From the NCBI GenBank assembly GCA_964622775.1, contig CAZUSO010000048.1, positions 1-22,596 on the forward strand: a DNA stretch of 22,596 nt, in the 5' to 3' direction. Under the pieces are notes generated by a model. The model searched no databases. It was not told the DNA's origin and saw nothing but the letters and a program-made list of their open reading frames with translations. How positions within the stretch are numbered: the stretch's first letter is position 1; every line of letters begins with the position of its first letter. Of this stretch, positions 15,518-22,565 are shown piece by piece. The DNA is from CAZUSO01 sp964622775 (GTDB lineage Bacteria > Bacteroidota > Bacteroidia > Chitinophagales > Chitinophagaceae). The position numbers were made by a program, and so were the translations under genes.

Positions 15518-15564
15518 AACTAAGGTTTCATTGTTGACCTTTCAGGCCCAACGAAACCTTAGTT
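15518..15564. repeat. Perfect 12-bp inverted repeat, 23-nt loop
   Basis: AACTAAGGTTTC at 15518-15529 and GAAACCTTAGTT at 15553-15564. The loop can add a GTTG/CAAC inner stem. It begins 17 nt past the stop of the minus-strand orphan gene, so it could end that transcript, but no T run follows on either strand. It could also be the scar or end of a mobile element. Confidence 0.6.
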
Positions 15565-15580
15565 ATTGTGCGTAGTATTT

Positions 15581-16438
15581 TTAAAGCGCGTGGTTCTCTC
15601 TACACGATGGTCCCCGTCCATAGAGTACGGATAATTTGTCTGTCAACTCTCTGCCACAAATATCGCAGTAAATATTGTCGTAACCACTGTACATTTTTTT
15701 CTCTCCATTTATAAATTCTGTAAAAATTGAAATTCTTGGAAACCTATTTTCATAATTAGTAATTAATGCTCCTCTGTCATTCACAGAGTACAAAGGTCGC
15801 CTGTACCTGTTATAAACTGTGAATGAAAAATGTGTTTTCTTTCTATCAATTTCTCTTGAAAACCTTATAAAACATTTTTCGTTTTCTCCAACAGTAAAAA
15901 ACCCTAATTCAGGAAGTGTTGGGTCAACTTCATAAAAGTGTTTTTTTGATGCTGTCAAGATTTTAGCATTTTTTCTTTTTCCTGGAAAGATTTTTAACTT
16001 AAAAATAAATGTCAGAATATGTCCACCATAAAAATTTAATGCCTTCATTGATAAATAATGAAGCTGGTATTTTAAGAACAATTTGTGTTTCTCACTGGTT
16101 TCAACACTAAACTCTTTTGCATAATAGCGGATAATTCCATCTGACATTTTTGAGCATATGGCAGCTGCTTCAATGTCGCTAAAGTGAGAGCGAATACTTG
16201 TCTTTCCTTTAAAATGAACTATTTGTTGCTCTTTGTCAAAAAAATTATCTTCAAAACCCCCTAAAGGTTTGTTTATTTTATTTTTACCTTTTTTGAAATT
16301 TTTCTTGAACTCCTTTTCTAATTCATTTGTAATTTTTGAGTTTAGATTTGGTTTGTCATACCCATTTTGAATAAGAAAATATAATATTTCGTCTATACCT
16401 ATGTTAAGTTCTACAGCAAGTTTAGCGACTGAAATCAT
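15581..16438 (-). CDS. Hypothetical protein: IF2-N-like domain plus C-terminal zinc knuckle
   Basis: 285 aa, no overall family recognised. Residues 1-45 (ISVAKLAVELNIGIDEI, then FLIQNGY, then ELEKEF) resemble the small helical IF2-N domain: a KLAxELN helix, a short xIDE turn, and a second helix ending in a glycine-aromatic. A basic Lys-rich linker follows. The C-terminus (C258-x2-C261, C279, H283, with GREL, LSVLYGRGPSC) looks like a DUF6011-type single zinc knuckle. The middle 180 residues are Lys/Phe/Tyr-rich with beta-like segments. Composition is extreme (12 G+C in 60 bases at 15961-16020), unlike the core genes and lower than the adjacent transposase. An in-frame ATG 15 codons upstream (16483) is less likely, since ISVAKLAVEL is where such domains start. 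Nucleic acid or ribosome contact is a guess. Confidence 0.65.
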   Translation of the reverse strand: MISVAKLAVELNIGIDEILYFLIQNGYDKPNLNSKITNELEKEFKKNFKKGKNKINKPLGGFEDNFFDKEQQIVHFKGKTSIRSHFSDIEAAAICSKMSDGIIRYYAKEFSVETSEKHKLFLKYQLHYLSMKALNFYGGHILTFIFKLKIFPGKRKNAKILTASKKHFYEVDPTLPELGFFTVGENEKCFIRFSREIDRKKTHFSFTVYNRYRRPLYSVNDRGALITNYENRFPRISIFTEFINGEKKMYSGYDNIYCDICGRELTDKLSVLYGRGPSCRENHAL

Positions 16439-16579
16439 TAAATGGACTTTGGAATTTTGTGGGGGTCTTTCAATATTACACACCAGGCATAAATATATGA
16501 AAGTTTTTTATATAGAATATATATAAATATTTTTTAATTAAATCAATTGTATAACCTTTGAGCTATTCACAATGTGAAG

Positions 16580-16664
16580 CCGCTGCGACGTAGTCTGGAG
16601 AATGCCGAACACATCCACTTGAACACTACAGCGAATGGGGCTTCTCCGGACTACATTCAGGCGG
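16580..16664. repeat. Imperfect inverted repeat in the gap before the M13 peptidase
   Basis: Arms at 16580-16602 and 16642-16664 match at 17 of 23 positions when one is reverse-complemented, with the best block GTAGTC(T/C)GGAGAA near the loop. The same stretch is open in one plus-strand frame for 38 codons (16562-16675, stop TGA at 16676) and reads like protein (SLENAEHIHLNTTANGASP), so it may be a gene remnant instead. Nothing else is seen in the 490-nt gap 16439-16928 apart from a -7 box. Confidence 0.4.
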
Positions 16665-16896
16665 TAAGCAGCCTTTGACCGCAAATAAAACCTGCCGGAA
16701 ATTTATGATAAAAAAATAATTTGGTTATCTATACCATAATGCCTTTCGGTAGCTGTATTATCCACATAAAAAACAGAGATCAATATGGACATCGTAATCC
16801 GGTTGTGAGCCATCACCTTTTGACCGGGTCGAAATAGCGAAAATCAGGAGCTTATTTTGAAACGCTTATGAAAATAAACCGGAAGATCATTTTTAT

Positions 16897-16904
16897 TACT
16901 TTTG
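16897..16904 (+). promoter_or_regulatory. -7 box for the M13 peptidase gene
   Basis: TACTTTTG, an exact TAnnTTTG match 24 nt before the ATG at 16929. An in-frame TTG at 16902 that could extend the gene lies inside this box, which supports the ATG as the true start. No -33 box is evident. Confidence 0.45.
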
Positions 16905-16928
16905 GTGTTCAAAATTTTTTACCAATCA

Positions 16929-18977
16929 ATGAAACTAACTTACCTGGTTCCTTTCGGCATGATCACTCTCGCCGGCATAATCTCCTGCGGACAAAATAAT
17001 AAAGACATTACGGCTACGGCCGGTCAGGATTTGCTTGCTGCAAACCTGGATACGACGGTAAATCCCGCAGATGATTTTTTTGATTATGCCAATGGCGGCT
17101 GGATCAAAAATCACCCCATACCGGAGGAGTACAGCGCTTACGGCATCGCTTACCTGGTTCGCGATGATTTACAGCTTCGCCTGAAAGCGATCAACGAAGC
17201 AGCGGTAAAAGACCCTAAAGATCTTATCTCAAAAAAGATCGCGGCATTTTGGAAAAGCGCAATGGATACTGCTAACATTAACAGGCAGGGCATTTCTGCA
17301 ATCCGGCAGTTGACCGGTCGCATTGACGACATCAATGACCGGGCTTCCCTGATGACTGCGGTAGCCTTATTACATGCTATACAGGTGCCGGTATTATTTG
17401 ACCTGGATGTAGAGCAGGATGCCAAAAAAAGCGATGTGATGGCCTTGTATCTGAGTCAGGGAGGACTGGGGCTTCCCAACCGCGATTATTATTTTAATAC
17501 TGATGCCCAAACCACAAAGATCAGGAATGAATACCCGTATCATATCAGCCGGATGCTGCAACTGGCGGGAACGGACCCTGTTGCTGCGGATAAAGCGGCG
17601 GCGGCTATTCTGAATATTGAAACGCAATTAGCCCGCGCCAGCAGAAAGCTGGAAGCCCTGCGCGATCCTTATGCAAACTATAATAAGCTCCGCACTACGG
17701 AAATCCAAACGAAGCTCAGCCCGGAAATAGATTGGGAAGCATGGCTCTCCGAAATGGGCGTTCGTCATATTGACAGCGTCATTGTAGGTCAGCCGGAATT
17801 CCTGAAAGCCATTAATAACCTGCTGAAAACGGTAAGCATAGCAGACTGGAAGCAGTACCTGAAGTTTCACCTGCTCTCCTCGATGGCCGCCTACCTTAGC
17901 AGCGATTTCGTAAATGAAGATTTCCGGTTTTACAGCCAGATGCTTTCGGGGGTGAAGAAACAAAAGGAGCGCTGGAAACAGGTGCTGGACGCAGAAGAAG
18001 ATGCTATGGGAGAAGCTCTCGGTCAATTGTTTGTGCAGGAAAATTTTGATACCGCCGCTAAAAGGCGTTATGAAAATTTAGTGGAGGATATCCGGGCTGC
18101 TCTCAGGGCCCGCATTGAAAATTTAGACTGGATGAGTCCTGCTACAAAAGTCAAGGCGCTGGATAAGCTTGCCAGGATGCGTAAAAAAGTAGGCTACCCG
18201 GACAAATGGAAAGATTTTTCCCGAATGGATATCGCCGAACAGCCTTATGTTTTGAATATCATTGCTGCCCGCCATTGGTGGCATGAATACGAATTCAGCA
18301 AACTGGGAAAACCGGTGGATCGCGATGAATGGGATATGACCCCGCAAACCTATAATGCTTATTACAATCCCTCAAACAATGAAATCGTATTGCCCGCAGG
18401 CATCTTCACGGTGCCTGGGAAAAAGGATAGCGAACTTGACGACGCATTAGTGTATGGCTATGCTGCTGCGTCCACGATCGGGCACGAGATTACCCATGGC
18501 TTTGACGATGAAGGACGCCAGTTTGATACGGAAGGCAACCTGAAAAGCTGGTGGACCCCGGAAGACGAAGAAAAGTTCAACAAGCGCGCCCGGGTGATGG
18601 TGCAGCAATTTGACGCTTTCGAGCCTGTCAAAGGCAAGTACATTAACGGTGAGGCTACACTCGGTGAAAATATTGCCGACCTGGGCGGCGTACTGCTTGG
18701 CTGGGATGCTTTTACCCGCACGGAACAATATAAAAAAGGAGAAAAAATAAACGGGCTTACTCCGGCGCAACGATTCTTTCTGGGCTACAGCTTAGGCTGG
18801 CTGTATCATATCCGGGAAGAATCCCTCGCGCAACGCCTGCTGACGGATGTACATTCCCCCGCCAAATACCGGGTAAACGGCCCGTTCCGGAATGTGCCGG
18901 CGTTCTATGAAACCTTTAATGTGAAGCCCGGCGATGGTATGTATGTTCCGGACAGTGCAAGGGTGAAGATCTGGTAA
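16929..18977 (+). CDS. M13 family (neprilysin/PepO-type) metallopeptidase, lipoprotein
   Basis: 682 aa, normal length for bacterial PepO-like M13 enzymes, which cut short peptides. The N-terminus is a lipoprotein signal ending in GIISC (lipidated Cys about residue 19), so the enzyme is anchored in the envelope. The M13 N-terminal domain starts with PADDFFDYANGGWIKNHPIP, the standard opening. The catalytic domain has the substrate-binding NPSNNEIVLPAGI, the zinc motif HEITH (H519, E520, H523) in GHEITHGFDDEGRQFD, and ENIADLGG with the third ligand (E580) and supporting Asp (D584). It ends SARVKIW, close to the usual C-x-V-W end but with Ala for Cys. Stand-alone gene with its own -7 box. Its products, small peptides, are plausible substrates for the POT transporters, but nothing shows co-regulation. 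Confidence 0.95.
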   Translation: MKLTYLVPFGMITLAGIISCGQNNKDITATAGQDLLAANLDTTVNPADDFFDYANGGWIKNHPIPEEYSAYGIAYLVRDDLQLRLKAINEAAVKDPKDLISKKIAAFWKSAMDTANINRQGISAIRQLTGRIDDINDRASLMTAVALLHAIQVPVLFDLDVEQDAKKSDVMALYLSQGGLGLPNRDYYFNTDAQTTKIRNEYPYHISRMLQLAGTDPVAADKAAAAILNIETQLARASRKLEALRDPYANYNKLRTTEIQTKLSPEIDWEAWLSEMGVRHIDSVIVGQPEFLKAINNLLKTVSIADWKQYLKFHLLSSMAAYLSSDFVNEDFRFYSQMLSGVKKQKERWKQVLDAEEDAMGEALGQLFVQENFDTAAKRRYENLVEDIRAALRARIENLDWMSPATKVKALDKLARMRKKVGYPDKWKDFSRMDIAEQPYVLNIIAARHWWHEYEFSKLGKPVDRDEWDMTPQTYNAYYNPSNNEIVLPAGIFTVPGKKDSELDDALVYGYAAASTIGHEITHGFDDEGRQFDTEGNLKSWWTPEDEEKFNKRARVMVQQFDAFEPVKGKYINGEATLGENIADLGGVLLGWDAFTRTEQYKKGEKINGLTPAQRFFLGYSLGWLYHIREESLAQRLLTDVHSPAKYRVNGPFRNVPAFYETFNVKPGDGMYVPDSARVKIW

Positions 18978-19036
18978 GTGATTCCCGACAAAACGTGGGA
19001 CTGTTGGTAGCGTATCCCGAACTGTTGACAAAACAG

Positions 19037-19192
19037 GATTTGCAATGGGTGTATCCCAAATGTTGCATGTGGTGTAATGTTCTTTGCCATTCCGCAAAAA
19101 CGTGCCGTCATTCCGAAAAGAAAATCCCGGATTACGCTTAATCCGGTTAGGATTTTCGCATGGAGGAATCTCCCAATCGGGAGGATGGGAAA
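19037..19192 (-). repeat. Dispersed intergenic repeat R, copy C1 (inverted)
   Basis: Near-identical, in reverse orientation, to copy A at the left edge of the window: 19113-19192 pairs with 1-80 with one mismatch, and 19052-19077 pairs exactly with 93-118. It carries the extra GGAATGACGGCACG segment that copy A lacks. There is no gene in the 455-nt gap 18978-19432. It is filled by this copy, copy C2 and the hmgA promoter region. Confidence 0.85.
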
Positions 19193-19198
19193 ACGCCC

Positions 19199-19347
19199 GG
19201 GAGATTCCTCCGCTCCATAAAATTTACTGCGCTGCGTTCCGTAAATTTTACTCCGGTCGGAATGACGACCGCTTATACGCTTCACCCGGAATGACGATAC
19301 CTTTTACATTCGGGAGATTGCTCCGGTGCGACAATTTGGGATACACC
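19199..19347 (+). repeat. Dispersed intergenic repeat R, copy C2
   Basis: Plus-oriented copy directly abutting C1. It opens with GGGAGATTCCTCC (19199-19211), the exact reverse complement of 19162-19174 in C1. It then has TCGGAATGACGACC and CCGGAATGACGATACC, and ends in the TTTGGGATACACC box at 19335-19347. Inside lies a small palindrome of its own, AAAATTTACTGC/GTAAATTTT around 19219-19250. Head-to-head C1/C2 makes a large inverted structure upstream of hmgA. Confidence 0.75.
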
Positions 19348-19389
19348 TATTTGCAATCCGATGCAGTGCATGAAATCACGCAATTTGCG

Positions 19390-19397
19390 TATCTTTG
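19390..19397 (+). promoter_or_regulatory. -7 box for hmgA
   Basis: TATCTTTG, an exact TAnnTTTG match, 35 nt before the ATG at 19433 and about 40 nt past the end of repeat C2. No convincing -33 box at 17-23 nt. Confidence 0.45.
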
Positions 19398-19432
19398 TGA
19401 ACCTTAAACAGATTAATTAATCGGATTAAATA

Positions 19433-20593
19433 ATGCCACATTATCATAAGCTGGGATCAATTCCACACAAGCGTCATACCCAATTTCAAAAGCCCGGCGG
19501 CGGGCTTTATGCCGAGCAGCTTTTCAGTACAGAAGGATTTTCCTCCAATTATTCCTTATTGTATCATATTCAGCCGCCGACGAAAATTATCAGATCGGAA
19601 TTGCCGGTAGATGTTTCGCCTAAAGCAGCATCCGAAAGCGTATTGAAACACCGCAGCTTACAGGGTTTCAGGATTAAACCTGCAGCGGAATACCTTCAAA
19701 GCCGCAAGTCTGTTCTGTTCAATAACGACGTATGCCTGGCGCTGGCTACTCCGCAAGGCGGGTTAGGCGACAATATATTTTTCAAAAATGCAGATTCTGA
19801 CGAAATCCTTTTTATTCACGAAGGCTCCGGGGTGCTGCTCACCCAGTATGGTGAACTGAAATTCGGATACGGCGACTATGTGGTCATACCGCGGGGAAGC
19901 ATTTACCAGGTACTGTTTGACAGCCCTGACAATCGCTTATTGATTATCGAATCCCATAGCCCGGTTAGATTCCCTAATCGGTATTTGAGTAAATACGGGC
20001 AATTGTTAGAACACGCTCCTTTTTGCGAGCGCGATATCCGTCAGCCGGAAAACCTGAAAACGCATGATGAAAGCGGAGAATTTCTGATTAAAGTCAAAAA
20101 GAAAGGCCTGCTCTACAATATCTGGTACGGTACGCACCCTTTTGATGTGGTAGGATGGGATGGTTATGAATATCCTTATATTTTCAGCATTCACGATTTT
20201 GAGCCTATTACCGGCCGGGTTCACCAGCCGCCGCCTGTGCATCAGACATTTGACGCCCATAATTTTGTAGTTTGTTCCTTTGTTCCGCGCCTGTATGATT
20301 ATCATCCGCTGTCCATTCCTGCGCCATATAATCACAGTAATATCGACAGCGATGAGGTATTGTATTATGTCGATGGAGAATTTATGAGCCGGAAACATGT
20401 GGAGCGCGGTATGATCACCCTGCATCCCGGCGGCATTCCCCATGGGCCGCATCCGGGGGCCGTAGAGAAAAGCATCGGGCAGAAAGAAACCGGCGAATTA
20501 GCCGTGATGGTCGATACTTTTCATCCTTTGTTTTTAACGGAAGATGCCTTATCCATAGAAGATCAGCATTATGAAATGAGCTGGGCGGAGTAG
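19433..20593 (+). CDS. hmgA: Homogentisate 1,2-dioxygenase
   Basis: 386 aa cytoplasmic Fe(II) cupin enzyme (EC 1.13.11.5) that opens the ring of homogentisate to 4-maleylacetoacetate, the second step of the homogentisate route of tyrosine breakdown. Recognisable blocks: the N-terminal MPHYHKLGSIPHKRHTQF, the cupin strand DEILFIHEGSGVLLTQYGELKFGYGDYVVIPRGSIYQ split across two stretches, and the metal site NHSNIDSDEVLYY (H301, E308) plus HPGGIPHGPHPG (H337). The His-to-His spacing of 36 equals that of the human enzyme (H335, H371), while His-to-Glu is one residue longer. The protein is shorter than the human or Pseudomonas enzyme (about 430-445 aa), as in the Bacteroidota type. Upstream of hppD with a 237-nt gap. 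Confidence 0.94.
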   Translation: MPHYHKLGSIPHKRHTQFQKPGGGLYAEQLFSTEGFSSNYSLLYHIQPPTKIIRSELPVDVSPKAASESVLKHRSLQGFRIKPAAEYLQSRKSVLFNNDVCLALATPQGGLGDNIFFKNADSDEILFIHEGSGVLLTQYGELKFGYGDYVVIPRGSIYQVLFDSPDNRLLIIESHSPVRFPNRYLSKYGQLLEHAPFCERDIRQPENLKTHDESGEFLIKVKKKGLLYNIWYGTHPFDVVGWDGYEYPYIFSIHDFEPITGRVHQPPPVHQTFDAHNFVVCSFVPRLYDYHPLSIPAPYNHSNIDSDEVLYYVDGEFMSRKHVERGMITLHPGGIPHGPHPGAVEKSIGQKETGELAVMVDTFHPLFLTEDALSIEDQHYEMSWAE

Positions 20594-20613
20594 GCTGATA
20601 TTAAATAAACCTG

Positions 20614-20658
20614 AATTATCAGCATGGTGTGAGCACCTGGTTGATTTTTTTGATAATT
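20614..20658. repeat. Hairpin-forming sequence between hmgA and hppD
   Basis: AATTATCA at 20614-20621 pairs with TGATAATT at 20651-20658, enclosing a small GGTG-TGAG-CACC hairpin. It sits just after the hmgA stop within a 237-nt spacer, long for an operon, and a T run (20645-20651) lies on the 3' side. It could be a weak terminator or attenuator separating hmgA from hppD. No family of regulatory RNA is recognised. Confidence 0.4.
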
Positions 20659-20830
20659 TATTATGGAAAAAGAATACCTCAATTCCGGCTATATCCGGGT
20701 AAAAAAGCGCCTCAGAAAAGTGGCCATGGCGCAATGGAGCCGGGTGAAATTTTGCTGAACGGCATAAATGGTTCAGCTTGTTATTTATCCTCTGTTATTA
20801 TTTTTATCAAACAAAAAAATTTTATTGAAT

Positions 20831-21970
20831 ATGTCAGTAGTACAAGGCAAAACATTTGCAGAAAAAATAGCCCAGGCCCAGGAATTTCTTCCGATCAACG
20901 GCACGGATTATATTGAATTTTATGTGGGCAATGCCAAGCAGGCTGCTCATTTTTACAAAACCGCATTCGGCTTTCAGTCTGTCGCCTATGCCGGCCCCGA
21001 AACCGGTGTCCGCGACCGCGTATCCTACGTGTTGCAGCAGGGTAAAATCCGTTTAGTGCTCACTACCGCACTGAAGTCCGATCATCCCGTTTCCGAACAT
21101 GTGAAATTGCACGGTGACGGTGTAAAAATTCTTGCACTTTGGGTGGACGATGCATACAGCGCTTTTGAAGAGACGACAAAGCGGGGCGGGAAGCCTTACC
21201 AGGAGCCCGTTACGCTAAAGGATGAATATGGCGAAGTGCGTATGAGCGGTATCTACACTTACGGAGAGACCGTGCACATGTTCATCGAACGTAAAAACTA
21301 TAAGGGTACATTTATGCCCGGGTATGAAAAATGGGAAAGCAGCTATCAGCCTTCCGAAGCCGGCCTGCTCTATGTGGATCATTGCGTGGGCAATGTAGGC
21401 TGGAACCGGATGCTCCCAACCGTGCAGTGGTACGAAGAGGTGATGGGTTTTGTAAATATTCTTTCCTTTGACGACAAGCAGATCAATACGGAATATTCGG
21501 CATTGATGAGTAAGGTGATGAGCAATGGAAACGGCTATGCCAAATTCCCGATCAACGAGCCGGCAGAAGGCAAAAAGAAATCGCAGATTGAAGAATACCT
21601 GGAGTTCTATGAAGGAGAAGGCGTGCAGCATATTGCCGTAGCTACAAAGGATATTGTAAAGACGGTAGTGGAGCTGAAATCCCGCGGTGTGGAATTTCTG
21701 AGTGCGCCGCCGGAGGCCTATTATGAAATGTTGCCCGAACGGGTAGGCGAGATAGATGAGGATGTAAAGAAGTTACAGGACTTGGGTATCTTGGTGGACC
21801 GGGATGAAGAAGGTTATCTGCTGCAGATATTTACCAAGCCGGTAGAGGATCGCCCGACACTGTTTTTTGAAATTATTGAACGGCATGGCGCGCAAAGTTT
21901 CGGCGCCGGAAACTTCAAGGCGCTGTTTGAAAGCATAGAACGGGAACAGGCCAAACGGGGCAATCTGTAA
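20831..21970 (+). CDS. hppD: 4-hydroxyphenylpyruvate dioxygenase
   Basis: 379 aa, cytoplasmic (EC 1.13.11.27). It converts 4-hydroxyphenylpyruvate and O2 to homogentisate, the substrate of the HmgA encoded just upstream. Two vicinal-oxygen-chelate domains are visible: the N-terminal one begins with GTDYIEFYVGNAKQAAHFY, and the catalytic one carries the Fe(II) facial triad H184 (YVDHCVGNVG), H267 (GVQHIAVAT) and E347 (LFFEIIER), with spacings of 83 and 80 close to those of the Pseudomonas enzyme (79 and 82). The C-terminus has the gating-helix segment FGAGNFKALFESIEREQAKRG. The ATG at 20831 is preferred over an in-frame ATG at 20768, since the 21 extra residues are a hydrophobic stretch foreign to this soluble enzyme. 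It is followed by a terminator. Confidence 0.96.
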   Translation: MSVVQGKTFAEKIAQAQEFLPINGTDYIEFYVGNAKQAAHFYKTAFGFQSVAYAGPETGVRDRVSYVLQQGKIRLVLTTALKSDHPVSEHVKLHGDGVKILALWVDDAYSAFEETTKRGGKPYQEPVTLKDEYGEVRMSGIYTYGETVHMFIERKNYKGTFMPGYEKWESSYQPSEAGLLYVDHCVGNVGWNRMLPTVQWYEEVMGFVNILSFDDKQINTEYSALMSKVMSNGNGYAKFPINEPAEGKKKSQIEEYLEFYEGEGVQHIAVATKDIVKTVVELKSRGVEFLSAPPEAYYEMLPERVGEIDEDVKKLQDLGILVDRDEEGYLLQIFTKPVEDRPTLFFEIIERHGAQSFGAGNFKALFESIEREQAKRGNL

Positions 21971-21988
21971 TACATTTTATACAATGGA

Positions 21989-22020
21989 AAGCTCTCCGGC
22001 CTGTTTCGGGGAGCTTTTTT
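21989..22020 (+). terminator. Rho-independent terminator after hppD
   Basis: A 10-bp stem with one G-U pair (AAGCTCTCCG at 21989-21998 with CGGGGAGCTT at 22007-22016), an 8-nt loop and a run of T to 22020. It begins 19 nt after the hppD stop codon and ends the hmgA-hppD unit. Confidence 0.85.
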
Positions 22021-22040
22021 CATTTTATGAAACGTCCATT

Positions 22041-22083
22041 ATAAAATTTTCATTTTTATCACACGGAGGAATGAAAATTTTAT
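22041..22083. repeat. Perfect 13-bp inverted repeat after the hppD terminator
   Basis: ATAAAATTTTCAT at 22041-22053 and ATGAAAATTTTAT at 22071-22083 around a 17-nt loop containing CACACGGAGGA. It has no coding role and lies in the 362-nt gap 22021-22382, which otherwise holds only the promoter at 22315-22345. It may be an operator for a dimeric regulator or a small element. Chance is less likely because the match is perfect, though the AT-rich arms lower its weight. Confidence 0.5.
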
Positions 22084-22314
22084 TGTGGTAAGTTCCATTC
22101 GTCCATTAACACAATAAATATTTACGGATGAAATGTGCAGTTTTTTTATAGCCCGAAAAATTATTCAAGGCTTGCGTTCCCCCCTTTTGACAAAGTGTTG
22201 TTCCCCTATCAATCTCCTCAATGGTTCCCGGCACCTGATTTTTGCAGACGGCAATATTGTACCCCGAATCTGCCACATAAAGGTGTAGTAGTTATAATTA
22301 ATTTAGCCATTAAA

Positions 22315-22345
22315 TTTCTAATGAAGGGCACATTCTGTACTTTTG
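22315..22345 (+). promoter_or_regulatory. Bacteroidota-type promoter for the secreted ORF
   Basis: TTTC (three of four for TTTG) at 22315-22318, 19 nt, then TACTTTTG (TAnnTTTG) at 22338-22345. The ATG at 22383 is 37 nt downstream. The spacing equals that of the promoter at 215-245. Confidence 0.5.
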
Positions 22346-22382
22346 GGGTGATAGTATCATTTTTATTTTAAACTAAAATCGA

Positions 22383-22565
22383 ATGAAGAAGTTTTACATT
22401 TCGTTGATAGCCTGTCTGAGCTTTACAACATATCAGGCGTTTGCCAATGAAGGGGACACAACGGTTATCACCGCGCATGATAACACAGAGCTCAGTTGGT
22501 ATGACAATTATGATGCGGAGGCTACATTTCCCGATGGCAGCCTCTCAAGTTTGACACTATTTTAA
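22383..22565 (+). pseudogene. Secreted-protein N-terminus, apparently truncated or interrupted
   Basis: 60 codons to a TAA. Residues 1-22 are a good Sec signal (KKFYISLIACLSF, then cleavage after AFA), and the mature start NEGDTTVITAHDNTELSWYDNYDAEATFPDGS resembles, split here in reading but not in sequence, the beginning of larger secreted Bacteroidota proteins of the PNGase F-like type, where an FPDG block precedes Y-x-K-I/V-L-M. After the stop the same frame stays open to the window end and reads YKVLIFSDSV, which could be that continuation. This suggests a nonsense or small-insertion mutation, but only 31 bases remain, so a genuine short secreted peptide or a sequencing error cannot be excluded. 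The PNGase F link is from memory of family look and is weak. Confidence 0.4.

Noticed and set aside
15316..15519. 67-codon minus-strand frame
   Set aside because: No domain seen and it ends against the inverted repeat. The plus-strand frame in the same place looks slightly more coding.
20663..20758. 31-codon frame before hppD as a leader peptide
   Set aside because: No Tyr/Phe-rich regulatory stretch and no family known. Kept only as part of the spacer observation.
22135..22371. 78-codon frame before the secreted ORF
   Set aside because: It overlaps the promoter at 22315-22345, and the peptide is low-complexity without domain features.
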